From CAUZIZ01 sp963579905 (lineage in GTDB: Bacteria > Acidobacteriota > UBA6911 > RPQK01 > JAJDTT01), in contig CAUZIZ010000061.1 in assembly GCA_963579905.1 (NCBI GenBank), positions 1 to 29,904 on the forward strand: a stretch of DNA of 29,904 nucleotides, in the 5' to 3' direction. Of this stretch, positions 8,393 through 17,213 are shown piece after piece; the first letter of the stretch is position 1, and each line of letters starts with the position of its first letter. The notes under the pieces are model-generated. The model was given only the letters and a program-made list of their open reading frames with translations. It had not been told where the DNA came from and made no database searches. The position numbers were made by a program, and so were the translations under genes.

Positions 8393-10012
8393 ATGAGCGA
8401 GCAAATTGCCTGGGGACAGACGCGACCGACGGTAGGCGGAGTGCACGGGGTGGTGGCCTCGGCCCACCCTTTGGCGAGCCAAGCTGGGCTGGATATCCTG
8501 CGCCAGGGCGGGAATGCGGTCGATGCCATCGTCGCAACGGCTGCAGCTCTAAACGTGGTCGAACCCTACATGAGCGGCGTCGGGGGTGTCGGGTTTCTCC
8601 TGCTGCATCTGTCGTCGGGTCAGAGCCATGCGTTGAACTTTTGCGGCGCGGCTCCAAAGAAAGCCACACCGGACCAATTTACCTATGAGAATCGGGAACG
8701 AGGCCCTCGATCTTGTCTGATTCCAGGGAACCTTGGAGGATGGATCGAGGCCTACAAGCGACATGGCTCGCTGTCCCTGGCCAAGATCTTCTCTCCCGCG
8801 CTCGCCCTGGCCCGCGAAGGGTTTCCTCTACACCCCGCCAACGCCAAGCTCATGGGGTTGAGTCTCGAACGCCTGGACAAGGAAGGTCTCCGGATCTATG
8901 GCGGCGTCGAGACTCGAATCGGTGCAGTCCTACGACAGCCCGAGTTGGCGGATACCCTTGAAGGCGTCGCCGCCGATGGAGGAGAAGACTTCTACCGTGG
9001 CCAGCTGGGTCGCTCGATCGCCGAGCACGTGCAATCCCAGGGAGGACTGTTAGCGCAGGAGGATCTGGCGGGTTATCGGCCGGAGTGGGAGGAGCCCATC
9101 AGCGTAAATTATCGAGGACTCGAGGTAAGGACCTGTCCTCCCAACTCCGAAGGATTTCAAATCCTGCAGACACTCCTGCTGTTGGAACCCGAGGACCTGA
9201 AGGGATTGGGCCACAATACGGCTCCCTATCTGCATCTCTTGAGTGAGACTATCAAGCTGGCCATGGCCGACCGGATCCGATGGGGATCCGACCCCCGAGA
9301 GCAGCCGGTGCCGCTGGAGCGTCTGCTGAGTCCCGAGTACATAGCCGCTCGTCGCCAACTGATCCGTTATGGCCACGCATCACCTAGCAATGGAGAAACC
9401 TGGGTTCCAGAGGGAATCCCGGGAGCCGTTGCGGCGGGCTCGGAGGATGGTCTCACCACCCACATGTCCGTCGTCGACTCTCAGGGAAATGCATGCAGCA
9501 TCACCCAGTCGCTGGGTTCTGGTTTCGGTTCGGGAGTTACGGTTCCGGGCACCGGGATCGTGCTGAACAACTTTGCAAACTGGTCCGAGATCGATCCTCG
9601 ATGTCCCAATCCCAACCTGATTTCTCCGGGTCAACGTCCCTCCTGCTGTATGGCTCCTTTACAGGTGTTCAAAGAGGGTCGCTTCTGGTTTTCGGTTGGG
9701 ACCCCGGGAAGCTGGGGAATTCCCCAGACCACGGCTCAGATGATCCTCAACATCGTGGAATTCGGAGCCAATCCCCAGTCGGCCATCGAGGCGCCGCGTA
9801 TTCGCCTCCAGGAAGGGACCCGTGTGCTGATCGAGGATCGAGTCGATGAGCGGGTCCGCGAGGAACTCACTTCGAAAGGACACAACCTGGAGCTGATCGG
9901 TGACTTCTCCTGGCTCGTGGGGGGAGGTCAGTCGGTCATGGTCGATCCCGATTCGGGCGCCCGTCTGGGCGGAGCGGATCCACGTCGCGACGGCTACGCC
10001 CTGGCCTTCTGA
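8393..10012 (+). CDS. Gamma-glutamyltransferase family protein
   Basis: The product is 539 residues, typical for the family. The N-terminal half has ASAHPLASQAG and GGNAVDAIVATAAALNVVEP. The autoprocessing site is DGLTTHMSVVD, where the first Thr (355) should become the N-terminal nucleophile of the small subunit after self-cleavage. SLGSGFGSG and GTPGSWGIPQT follow. The family hydrolyses or transfers gamma-glutamyl groups from glutathione and related compounds, but many bacterial paralogues act on other amides. No signal peptide precedes the catalytic region, unlike periplasmic Ggt, so it is probably cytoplasmic. GGAGG at 8376-8380 serves ATG 8393. The next gene starts 27 bases downstream and is probably co-transcribed. 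Confidence 0.88.
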   Translation: MSEQIAWGQTRPTVGGVHGVVASAHPLASQAGLDILRQGGNAVDAIVATAAALNVVEPYMSGVGGVGFLLLHLSSGQSHALNFCGAAPKKATPDQFTYENRERGPRSCLIPGNLGGWIEAYKRHGSLSLAKIFSPALALAREGFPLHPANAKLMGLSLERLDKEGLRIYGGVETRIGAVLRQPELADTLEGVAADGGEDFYRGQLGRSIAEHVQSQGGLLAQEDLAGYRPEWEEPISVNYRGLEVRTCPPNSEGFQILQTLLLLEPEDLKGLGHNTAPYLHLLSETIKLAMADRIRWGSDPREQPVPLERLLSPEYIAARRQLIRYGHASPSNGETWVPEGIPGAVAAGSEDGLTTHMSVVDSQGNACSITQSLGSGFGSGVTVPGTGIVLNNFANWSEIDPRCPNPNLISPGQRPSCCMAPLQVFKEGRFWFSVGTPGSWGIPQTTAQMILNIVEFGANPQSAIEAPRIRLQEGTRVLIEDRVDERVREELTSKGHNLELIGDFSWLVGGGQSVMVDPDSGARLGGADPRRDGYALAF

Positions 10013-10038
10013 GGACTCGGGAAAAGAAAGAGAAGCAA

Positions 10039-11658
10039 ATGCAGCTTTCAGAGCTCATCATCAGGGAAGCCCGGGAACGAGGTCTGCAGCACTTCTTCGG
10101 GATTCCCGGCGGAGGTATCCCGCTGGAATTGATGGATTGGGGACGGACCCTGGGAGTCGACTTCGTACCGGTGGCTCACGAGTCCTCTGCTGCCATCATG
10201 GCTGCCTACTATGGATTCCTGAAGAACACCGCCGGGCTGGCACTTGCAGTCAAGGGAGTAGGCGCTGGAAACCTGGTGGGCGGAGCGGTCAACGCCTACT
10301 TCGAACGGATGCCGGTTGTCTGCTGCTGCGAGTGCGGACCGGCCGAAACCCGCCATCTCGAATTGGTATCGCAGTGCACCCATCAGGGGCTCTTCGATGC
10401 AATCGTGAAGTATCAGGCTTCTCTGGAGTCGGAAACCGCTCACGGCACCCTTCAAGAGGCCTTCTTTCAAGCCACCGATGGACGACCGGGTCCGGTACTG
10501 CTGGACGTCCCCACCGACCTGGGCATGACCGAGGTTGTTAACGGAGCTCAAGAAACTAGATCTCCGTCACCTCTGGCACCCGACGAATCCAAGCTAGAGA
10601 CGCTCAGGGAAGTCCTGCTCAGGGCGAAGAAACCGATCGTTCTCGCCGGAGCCGACGTCATCCGGGCCGATGCCTCCCAGGAGCTGTTGAGTCTGGTCGA
10701 AAGCATAGGCGCCGCTGTCCTGGTCCAGATGGATGCGCACGGGGTGTTCCCGGAGTCGCATCCGCGTTGGGCGGGAACCTTCGTGGGACACCAGAGCCCG
10801 AACACGATAGAAGGCGAACTTGCGCCGCAGGCCGATCTGGCAGTCCTGGTGGGCTGCGATTCACTGGTATCGGACAGACAATGGGGCTCGGAACTCCCAA
10901 CTTATGAACTGGTCGCCAGAAAAGAATACGAATCCTTGGCCGCTCAGCCCCTGCTTCGCTTCGATGGTAATCTCAAGGTCTCGCTATCGCAACTCCTATC
11001 AGAGCCAAACCGGGAAGGCTTTCCCGTCCAGGATATTGAGAGAACCCGAGAGAAAGTCCTGATGAACTTTCGCCGTCCGGGAGGAGCAAGGCTGGCGGCT
11101 CAGGACATCATAGAAATCACCAGATCCAGGATGCCCGCCGACGGCATTCTCATCTCCGAGACCGGGATCTTCATACTGATGCTCCACCACCTCTGGCCAT
11201 TCGATCAGCCGGGGAGACACCTGTGCACGGCGGGAGGCCGAACCATGGGCCTGACGCTTCCTGCAATCCTGGGAGCCAAGCTGGCTCGGCCCGAAACACC
11301 CATGGTTGGGATCGGTGCCAACGGGAGTGCGCTGATGCGGCTCGGTGAGCTGGAGGTCTTCGCCCGAACGGGTGTTAGTGCGCCCCTGGTGATTCTCAAC
11401 GATCACGCTTTGGGCACCATGAAGTCGAGGCAACAGTTCCGCGGGATGACCGATTACGGCCTGGATCTACATCCCGTAGATCTAGCAGGTATTGCTCGAG
11501 CTTCAGGCCTGAACGGCGTCGTGGTCGAAACACCGGAAGAGTACGACAACGAGTTGAAGAAGGCGTTGGAATCTAACCGGACAACTCTGATAGATGCTCG
11601 GGTGGACCCACTGGCCTACCAGGAAAGTTTTTCGGCAACGCTGGGAATCTTGGACTGA
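10039..11658 (+). CDS. Thiamine diphosphate-dependent enzyme (acetolactate synthase / benzoylformate decarboxylase-like)
   Basis: The product is 539 residues with three ThDP-family domains. The N-terminal PYR domain has GIPGGGIPLELMD and the cofactor-activating glutamate E48 in VAHESSAA. The middle domain (about 190-330) has KPIVLAGADVI. The C-terminal PP domain has GANGS (426-430) followed by the N454-D455 pair, where the family motif is GDG-X25-30-N. The metal-binding Asp is therefore Asn 428. Such enzymes decarboxylate or ligate 2-keto acids. The exact reaction is not clear. It sits 27 bases after the gamma-glutamyltransferase, which suggests one pathway for a glutamyl- or amide-linked compound. 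A GA-rich ribosome site (AAAGAGAAG) precedes ATG 10039. Confidence 0.82.
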   Translation: MQLSELIIREARERGLQHFFGIPGGGIPLELMDWGRTLGVDFVPVAHESSAAIMAAYYGFLKNTAGLALAVKGVGAGNLVGGAVNAYFERMPVVCCCECGPAETRHLELVSQCTHQGLFDAIVKYQASLESETAHGTLQEAFFQATDGRPGPVLLDVPTDLGMTEVVNGAQETRSPSPLAPDESKLETLREVLLRAKKPIVLAGADVIRADASQELLSLVESIGAAVLVQMDAHGVFPESHPRWAGTFVGHQSPNTIEGELAPQADLAVLVGCDSLVSDRQWGSELPTYELVARKEYESLAAQPLLRFDGNLKVSLSQLLSEPNREGFPVQDIERTREKVLMNFRRPGGARLAAQDIIEITRSRMPADGILISETGIFILMLHHLWPFDQPGRHLCTAGGRTMGLTLPAILGAKLARPETPMVGIGANGSALMRLGELEVFARTGVSAPLVILNDHALGTMKSRQQFRGMTDYGLDLHPVDLAGIARASGLNGVVVETPEEYDNELKKALESNRTTLIDARVDPLAYQESFSATLGILD

Positions 11659-11667
11659 GGCCGACCT

Positions 11668-11898
11668 ATGAAGAAAGCGATTTCCCTAGCGGCGATTGTA
11701 CTGGCGAACGCGATAAATGCCGTGGCCGTGGAGACAGAGCTCCTCTCGGTCAAACCATTCAAACCATTTGGGGGCCGAAGCAAAGCGGCAAACCGCCCAT
11801 ATAAGAACCCTCCGGGAGGCACTCTGTCACCGTCATTCTTCCCGAGGTGCCCGCGACTACCGACTAGGAGGGTTTACAGAGACCTTTGGTTCGGTTAG
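11668..11898 (+). pseudogene. Possible truncated exported-protein remnant
   Basis: An open frame of 76 codons starts with a textbook Sec signal (MKKAISLAAIVLANAINAVA), then becomes low in protein-like character and ends just before the next gene. Only a weak GAGG overlapping the previous stop could serve it. It may be the 5' remnant of a lost secreted protein, or chance. Confidence 0.3.
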
Positions 11899-11908
11899 GA
11901 GGTCAGTT

Positions 11909-13063
11909 ATGAAACCGTACCTTATGCCTGAGAAGCTTAGTCGGCGGCGTCTGGTTACCTCGGCCATTATGGGTGTGACTGGAATGGGATTGAGTGGGAT
12001 ATCCGCTGCCCAGTCGGCAGGCTTGGACTCTGCAGAGGATCTAGAGCGCCTTCGCAACATGGACGAAGTGGACCGGTACATAGCGGTCGACAACAAGTGT
12101 GCCTGGCCCAATCTGACGCTGATGCCTGACGGCTCCATCGTGGCAACCATATTCGGGAGTCCCTGTCACGGATTCTGTGAAGGCGCGGCCGAGTGTTGGA
12201 TCAGCCGGGACGGCGGCAGGACCTGGACGTTCCTGAGTGTTCCCGCGCCCAATGAGCCCGGAACCAACCGCAAAGACCTGGCAGCAGGGCTTACCTCTAG
12301 CGGCGCCCTTGTGGTTCTGTGCAGCGGTGAGTACGTGCCCAATTCGCCTTCGCAAGAGGGTCGCAGATGCTGCCAGCAACCCGTGGTTTGCCGCTCAACC
12401 GACGGGGGAAAAACCTGGACTCGGAGGGAGAGCATTACCATGCCTCCCGGGGTGGACAACGTCTTCGGCTATGGCAACATTGCGGTGCTTCCAGGAGGGC
12501 GTCATGCCGTTGCCGCATTCTCCGGCGACCACATCAACCACAATACCGCCTGGGTATTCTTTAGCGATGATGATGGACGTAGTTGGGGTGGCGCCCGTCC
12601 GATTGGGGAGCGTAACTACAATGAAACGACGCTGCTGGCACTGGGCGAAGGCCACCTGTTGGCGGCCAGCCGCACCCTCAAGGAGAACCACACAGAGATC
12701 TTCGCCTCCGACGATGCCGGATTCACCTGGAAAGGCCGTGGTCCCGCCACACTGCCGGGAGGGGTTCCCGCCGATCTTCGCAGGTTGCAGGATGGCTCCA
12801 TCCTGCTTACCCATGGTGTGCGGTTACGCGGCATGCTTGGGGTTCTTGCACGAATCAGTCGGGATGAGGGCAAGACCTGGGGTAGCGCACGAGTGCTTTT
12901 CCGGACGACTGCACGACGGGCGAACACCAGACCTGGGGGTGTAGACGGTGGATATCCCTCTAGCGTCCAACTGGAAAACGGAACGATTGTGACCGCCTAC
13001 TACTGCCAGCGCATACCTATGCACCAGCGTTATCACATGGGTGTGGTCCGGTGGCGGATATAG
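11909..13063 (+). CDS. Tat-exported Asp-box beta-propeller (sialidase-like)
   Basis: The product is 384 residues. The N-terminus has a twin-arginine signal (LSRRRLVTSAIMG, then AQS), so it should be exported folded. Five Asp boxes (SxDxGxTW type) begin near residues 99, 163, 219, 267 and 317, spaced as in six-bladed sialidase propellers. The fold is that of exo-sialidases and related sulfated-sugar or binding proteins. I see no clear FRIP motif near the N-terminus and cannot assign the arginine triad, so true sialidase activity is doubtful. TAGGAGG at 11896-11902 fixes ATG 11909. The 3' end overlaps the convergent aldo-keto reductase by 47 bases. Confidence 0.8.
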   Translation: MKPYLMPEKLSRRRLVTSAIMGVTGMGLSGISAAQSAGLDSAEDLERLRNMDEVDRYIAVDNKCAWPNLTLMPDGSIVATIFGSPCHGFCEGAAECWISRDGGRTWTFLSVPAPNEPGTNRKDLAAGLTSSGALVVLCSGEYVPNSPSQEGRRCCQQPVVCRSTDGGKTWTRRESITMPPGVDNVFGYGNIAVLPGGRHAVAAFSGDHINHNTAWVFFSDDDGRSWGGARPIGERNYNETTLLALGEGHLLAASRTLKENHTEIFASDDAGFTWKGRGPATLPGGVPADLRRLQDGSILLTHGVRLRGMLGVLARISRDEGKTWGSARVLFRTTARRANTRPGGVDGGYPSSVQLENGTIVTAYYCQRIPMHQRYHMGVVRWRI

Positions 13064-14213
13064 CGAAAACAGAGGTTGGGGCCGCAGCTGTTCTTGGTGC
13101 TGCTAGCTTGGCTTTGTAGGCATCCGCCGCGGAATTGAGCTTGCTCATCGCCTCGGCGGGAAGAGCTAGTGTGGTTCCCTTCAGATCCTCTTCGACGTGC
13201 TCTGGCTTTTCTCCTCCAGCCAGGACGCTCGTGACCTCTGGGTGAGCTGCGACCCAGGCGACACAGACCTGAGGACGGGTCACTCCCAACTCCTTGGAGA
13301 CTTGATCGAGAACCGCAATCACGTCCAGGAGGGGAGACCCCTCCTCGGGCTCTCGACCCGGTACCAGGTGCCCGCCGCCCAGAGGACTGAAGGCCAGCAG
13401 TCCCAGGTTTTCCTGGCGGATCAGGGGGAACATCCCCTTGATCATGAGATCTCGCCGATCCGCTGCCATAATGGTGTAGTAATCTTCCAATCCTACCAAT
13501 GGTGCCTTTCCGGCTCGTTTCCCGAATTCCATCAGTTCGGCGACCTGTCGAGGCAAGTGGTTGGAGACACCCCAGTAACGGACCTTGCCTGACTTGACCA
13601 GCGCATCCATGGCGTCTGCGAGCTCCTCCATGTGCTCCCGGGTCGGGGTATCCGGAGGTGGAATCTCCTGGCCGTAGGAAGGCGTCTTCAAATCGGGACC
13701 GTGCAGAAGGTAGAGATCGATATAGTCGGTCCCCAGTCTTTCCAGGCTCCCCTCCGCCTTGACCATCAGATTCTGCTTGGTGATCGTCGTCCTCTTACCT
13801 TCTGACCAGTGATAGGCCTTGGTTGACACGATCACCTCATGTCGACGTCCTGCGATGGCTTTACCCAGAGTCGTCTCTGCTCCACCATCTCCATAGGCTT
13901 CGGCAGAGTTGAAGAAGTTGACCCCAATATCCATGCAATGACGCAACAGCTTGACTGCTTCCGCGTCGTCCGCTTTGCGGGAAAGATGGGTGCGAAAGGC
14001 GGTACCTTGGCACATTCTGGAGACATAGAGATCGGTGTTTCCGAGCTTTACCAGATGTGAGGGCGGCTCAACTGCTTCCGGTGGTGAAGTGGCTTGCTCA
14101 CAGGCTGCCAGACTCCCCAGGAAAGCCGTGCCGGTCCCCATTCCCAAGGTCTTGAGGAAGGCTCTGCGGTCGCCAGAGGTCGTTTGCTTGGGGAGTCGTG
14201 GGTGCACGGCCAT
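13017..14213 (-). CDS. Tat-lipoprotein aldo/keto reductase
   Basis: The product is 398 residues: a twin-arginine signal (DRRAFLKTLG, R16-R17), a lipobox LAAC with C38, then an AKR (beta/alpha)8 barrel. Of the catalytic tetrad, Y107 (AEAYG), K132 (STKAYHW) and H171 (LLHGPD) are present. The aspartate of the FDTAE motif is replaced by Asn 102 (FFNSAEAYG). AKRs reduce aldehydes and ketones, commonly sugars, with NADPH. Tat export suggests the folded protein carries its cofactor to the periplasm. GAGGTAG lies about ten bases before ATG 14213. It follows the symporter gene by 28 bases on the same strand, so transport and modification of one compound are plausible. Confidence 0.85.
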   Translation of the reverse strand: MAVHPRLPKQTTSGDRRAFLKTLGMGTGTAFLGSLAACEQATSPPEAVEPPSHLVKLGNTDLYVSRMCQGTAFRTHLSRKADDAEAVKLLRHCMDIGVNFFNSAEAYGDGGAETTLGKAIAGRRHEVIVSTKAYHWSEGKRTTITKQNLMVKAEGSLERLGTDYIDLYLLHGPDLKTPSYGQEIPPPDTPTREHMEELADAMDALVKSGKVRYWGVSNHLPRQVAELMEFGKRAGKAPLVGLEDYYTIMAADRRDLMIKGMFPLIRQENLGLLAFSPLGGGHLVPGREPEEGSPLLDVIAVLDQVSKELGVTRPQVCVAWVAAHPEVTSVLAGGEKPEHVEEDLKGTTLALPAEAMSKLNSAADAYKAKLAAPRTAAAPTSVFAISATGPHPCDNAGA

Positions 14214-14241
14214 GATGTTTCTACCTCGCCGAGCCTGACTG

Positions 14242-15852
14242 CTACTTCGTAAATGGGGTAGGCTCGTGCCGGGTGACCCAGGTCAGACCCTTGATCCGAT
14301 CCAGATCCCGATTTGGGAAGACAAAGCTAAAGAGCCAGGCCGATCCCATGCTGGCGATGGCCGAGCAAAACATGATCCAGGTGAACCCGATCCCATTCGA
14401 CACCAGACGCTGCGCGAAATCCTCTCCCAACCAAGTACCCAGTGCTGCGTGGGTCGAGGGGTCCATCGCCTGCAACAAATTCTTGGAGTAGGCAAGTACA
14501 AGAGCCACGACCAATCCGATGGCCGTTGCCGGCCACATGGCCTTGCTGCTCGCTCGCGGAATCAGCATCCCCGCCAGAAACAATCCACCCAAAGAACCTA
14601 CGAGTGAGTTGAAGGTCTTGGGCAGAATCGTGAGGATATCGTCCATCCCGGTGAAGGAGTCCAAATTGTAGGCTGCCACCGTGACCACGAATCCCACCAC
14701 CAGGGTGATGATTCGAGCCCGACGCACGTTGTTCTCTCTCGGTGGCTTCTTGCTGAGGCGACCAAAATCCACGGTCGCGATGGTGGCAAAGGCGTTGACA
14801 CCGGAATCAATCGAAGACATGGCTGCTGCCAGGAGGGCTGCTAAAATGGCTCCGGCCAGACCCGGTGGAATGCGCGATGCTACGAAGAATGGAAAGATGC
14901 TGTCCCGGTCCTTGCCGCTAGCCAGATCGATATGTGCAGGCAGAGTCTCAGGACCTTGGGTAAAGTAGTAGACCAGCGAGGCTCCCACCATGGCGAGGAG
15001 AATGGTCAGGATGAGACTGACGCTGATGTTGGTGACGAAGCTGCGTTTGGCGGCCCGAATGTCTACCGTGCTGAAGTATCGCTGCAGCGTCATCTGGTTG
15101 GCAACGTGCGCCACCAGGTTCCAGACCACTGCCGAGAGGGTAATGGTGACGAGCGTCGCCGGAATCGTGGGATCTAACGAGGCGAAGACAAAGCCCTCGT
15201 TATCCCGAGAGCTCACCACCCTGATCCATGCCAGGGGCCCCGAACCGGTGATCCATGCAACGTATCCAATTACGAAGAGACCGCCACCAAACAAGAGGGC
15301 CGCCTGAATCACATCGGTCCAGACCACTGCCCGGATCCCTCCCATCATCGTGTAGATCGTCGCAACCGCCCCAATGGAACCAATGACGACAATCAGGGGT
15401 ATGCCGGTGGCTGCGACAAGGGCGCGTGAAGAGACCAGCACGATCACCCCCATGAGAATCGTGACCCAGAAGAGAAACAGGGTGGCGCCCAGCAGTCTCA
15501 CCGGAAGATTAAAGCGATGTTCCAGGTACTCATAGGCGGTCGTAAATTTGAAGCGGGAAAAAAACGGGATGGCGAAACAGAGAACCAGGATCATGTCGAT
15601 GGGGATCGCAATCAGGCTGCTCAAGGCCACTCCGAAGCCAAAGCGCCAAACGATCCCCGGCGACGCCAGATAGGTAATGCTGGAAAGGAGCGAGGCGATA
15701 ATGCTGACCCCGACCGCGAACCAGGGCAGCCGGCGACCACCCAGAAAATACTCTTCGTCGGTATTCTGTCCCCTGGAGAGTCTCCAGCCCAGGTACATCA
15801 TAACTGCCAGGTAGATGCCCAGGACTACGTGATCAGCAAAATGAAGCTGCAT
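14242..15852 (-). CDS. Sodium:solute symporter family transporter
   Basis: The product is 536 residues with about 13 hydrophobic segments, the usual number for the SSS family. The first helix is FADHVVLGIYLAVMMYLGW. The family region TDEEYFLGGRRLPWFAVGVS, with the following SSITYLASPG, marks the sodium-site helix, and AAAMSSIDSGVNAFATI is the conserved late segment. Members import sugars, myo-inositol, carboxylates or sialic acid with sodium ions across the inner membrane. GGGGAG is eight bases upstream of ATG 15852. It forms a unit with the downstream reductase. The convergent Asp-box protein hints at a sialic acid or other sugar, but that is inference. Confidence 0.88.
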   Translation of the reverse strand: MQLHFADHVVLGIYLAVMMYLGWRLSRGQNTDEEYFLGGRRLPWFAVGVSIIASLLSSITYLASPGIVWRFGFGVALSSLIAIPIDMILVLCFAIPFFSRFKFTTAYEYLEHRFNLPVRLLGATLFLFWVTILMGVIVLVSSRALVAATGIPLIVVIGSIGAVATIYTMMGGIRAVVWTDVIQAALLFGGGLFVIGYVAWITGSGPLAWIRVVSSRDNEGFVFASLDPTIPATLVTITLSAVVWNLVAHVANQMTLQRYFSTVDIRAAKRSFVTNISVSLILTILLAMVGASLVYYFTQGPETLPAHIDLASGKDRDSIFPFFVASRIPPGLAGAILAALLAAAMSSIDSGVNAFATIATVDFGRLSKKPPRENNVRRARIITLVVGFVVTVAAYNLDSFTGMDDILTILPKTFNSLVGSLGGLFLAGMLIPRASSKAMWPATAIGLVVALVLAYSKNLLQAMDPSTHAALGTWLGEDFAQRLVSNGIGFTWIMFCSAIASMGSAWLFSFVFPNRDLDRIKGLTWVTRHEPTPFTK

Positions 15853-15924
15853 AAACGATCTCCCCTCGTGCTCTCAGAGGCTGAAGCTGGCCAGAATCCT
15901 ATCCCGCTTGGGTGTAGCGGTCAA

Positions 15925-15954
15925 GGCCGCTCATGCGGCCCCGACAAAGCTCGG
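15925..15954. repeat. Paired short hairpins upstream of the symporter
   Basis: GGCCGC-TCAT-GCGGCC (15925-15940) is followed by CCGA and TCGG (15941-15954). Both can form stems. They lie in the leader side of the symporter gene and may be a dispersed palindromic repeat or an mRNA structure. Confidence 0.4.
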
Positions 15955-15975
15955 CGGCGAAACCTACTCTAAAGC

Positions 15976-16241
15976 ACACCGTTTCATAAATACGGTAACG
16001 TTTGTGGCGAGCGCGACGGGTCGAGTTCGCGAAGCGACGACGAACTCGATGCCTTGTATCTTGGAGGAGGAGCGACAAAGAAATCGGCGCGTCCCGGCGC
16101 CACCCGTAAGGCAGATGGGGGTTGCGGACGATCTCTGCGTTCGTCGTCGTCGAAGATGGCCAGGCATCGTCTTCCTCCTACTGCCTTGATCTCGCCTCGC
16201 AAGCCCCATCTGCAAACGCTACCGTATTTATGAAACGGTGT
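15976..16241. mobile_element. MITE-like element with 29-bp terminal inverted repeats
   Basis: The ends at 15976-16004 and 16213-16241 are reverse complements at 28 of 29 positions (starting ACACCGTTTCATAAATACGG). Each end also contains a short ACCGT/ACGGT dyad. The 208-base interior has no convincing gene but has more pairing: GCAGATGGGG (16111-16120) with CCCCATCTGC (16204-16213), a CGAGTTCG/CGAACTCG hairpin and GGCGC/GCGCC. This is the look of a non-autonomous miniature transposable element. The right end touches the stop codon of the trypsin remnant. I see no clear target duplication. No transposase is present in the window. Confidence 0.6.
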
Positions 16242-16242
16242 A

Positions 16243-17087
16243 CTACAGCAGCGGCGTCACTGGCAGGGTTGTGAACTGACCTGGCAGCGTCCCCAGTTCG
16301 AGGGCCGTACCCGCGATTCCACCCTCTCCGACCACTTCCACGACCAGGCTGCCCGCGAAGTTATCGGTATCGGCTTCCGCGAAGAGCTCGTTGATGAACT
16401 GCGCCAAATGACCTCGCCCCGCGAAGTCTGCGATGGTCCAAGTGGCTACCCCGACTCCATTCTCGTCCAGGAGCGACAGCCTGATTGTGATCGCGGCGAT
16501 TCCCGTGTTGTGAATGGCAACTCCCGAATTGATACCTCCGGCGGTACGGCGGACGGGAACGACGAAATCTGTCAGGGATTGGCTTGCCCACACACCTGCA
16601 CTTCCGACTCCGGGCAGGTTGAAGCGAACCACGCCTCCCAACATACCATCGGAACTAATCACCGCGGCTCCAGCTTGCGCCGGGGCTCCCTGCCCGTCCG
16701 TAGATATTGTGAGCGTCCCTCGGGGTGGACTCTAACCCCGACAATTCCAGAGCCCGTGAACACTTCACCGACATTGGTGGTAAGGTCACGCCGACCGAGA
16801 ATAACCTGGATCTCTGTGGTGGCGGGAACCGCGACCGCGCTTACTTCACCGTTGAGAAAGCAGTGAGCAGCAGTCAATACCCAGGTGGGCGCGATCAGCG
16901 AACCGCCGCAGGCTCCGTCTCCCACCAGGACCAGCGCCTGCCAGGGCCAGGCCCCTTCGGCAGTGTCCTGCCCACCGATGATCCTTGGGGGTGAGTCTCC
17001 AACCTCTCGGGAATCCTTCGCAAGTGTCGTGAAGCTTACGAAACTGAACAAAAGGATGATGCACGCCGATAGCTTTTTCTTGTCCAC
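16243..17087 (-). pseudogene. Secreted trypsin-like protease with deleted catalytic core
   Basis: The 5' part encodes a Sec signal (MDKKKLSACIILLFSF), the activation site RIIGG (IIGG at 36-39) and LTAAHC with catalytic His 75. Just after GIVGVRVHPE the frame changes near 16735-16718. The sequence then continues as GTLTISTDGQG and a C-terminal beta-domain (VVRFNLPGVG, VPVRRTAGGINSG, ending FTTLPVTP). The stretch that should carry the catalytic Asp and the GDSGGP serine, well over 100 residues, is absent. An internal deletion with a frame change explains this best. The C-terminal domain recurs in secreted proteins of this kind of bacterium and may anchor or target the protein. The remnant cannot be an active protease. 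Confidence 0.82.
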
Positions 17088-17153
17088 AGTCGATCCTTTC
17101 TTCTCACAGGAGAACTCGTAATTGGTGCTTGGATGTCCTTTAACTCCGCTGGC

Positions 17154-17198
17154 TCAAGCCTTTGGCTCGACGAACGGCGGCCCGGAGGCCACCGCCAC
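17154..17198. repeat. Dispersed GCC-TTT-GGC repeat, copy 1
   Basis: The sequence runs from TCAAGCCTTTGGCTCGA through ACGGCGGCCCGGAGG to CCACCGCCAC. A second copy lies at 24524-24576. Both copies contain a stem-forming AGCC-TTT-GGCT core and a GGCGG/CCGCC pair. It sits in the gap between the protease remnant and the propeller gene. Confidence 0.6.
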
Positions 17199-17213
17199 GA
17201 CCGCTAACCCGCA

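Noticed and set aside
15964..16215. Small gene inside the MITE-like element
   Set aside because: The predicted peptide is Arg-rich and low in structure, lacks a ribosome site and overlaps the inverted repeats.
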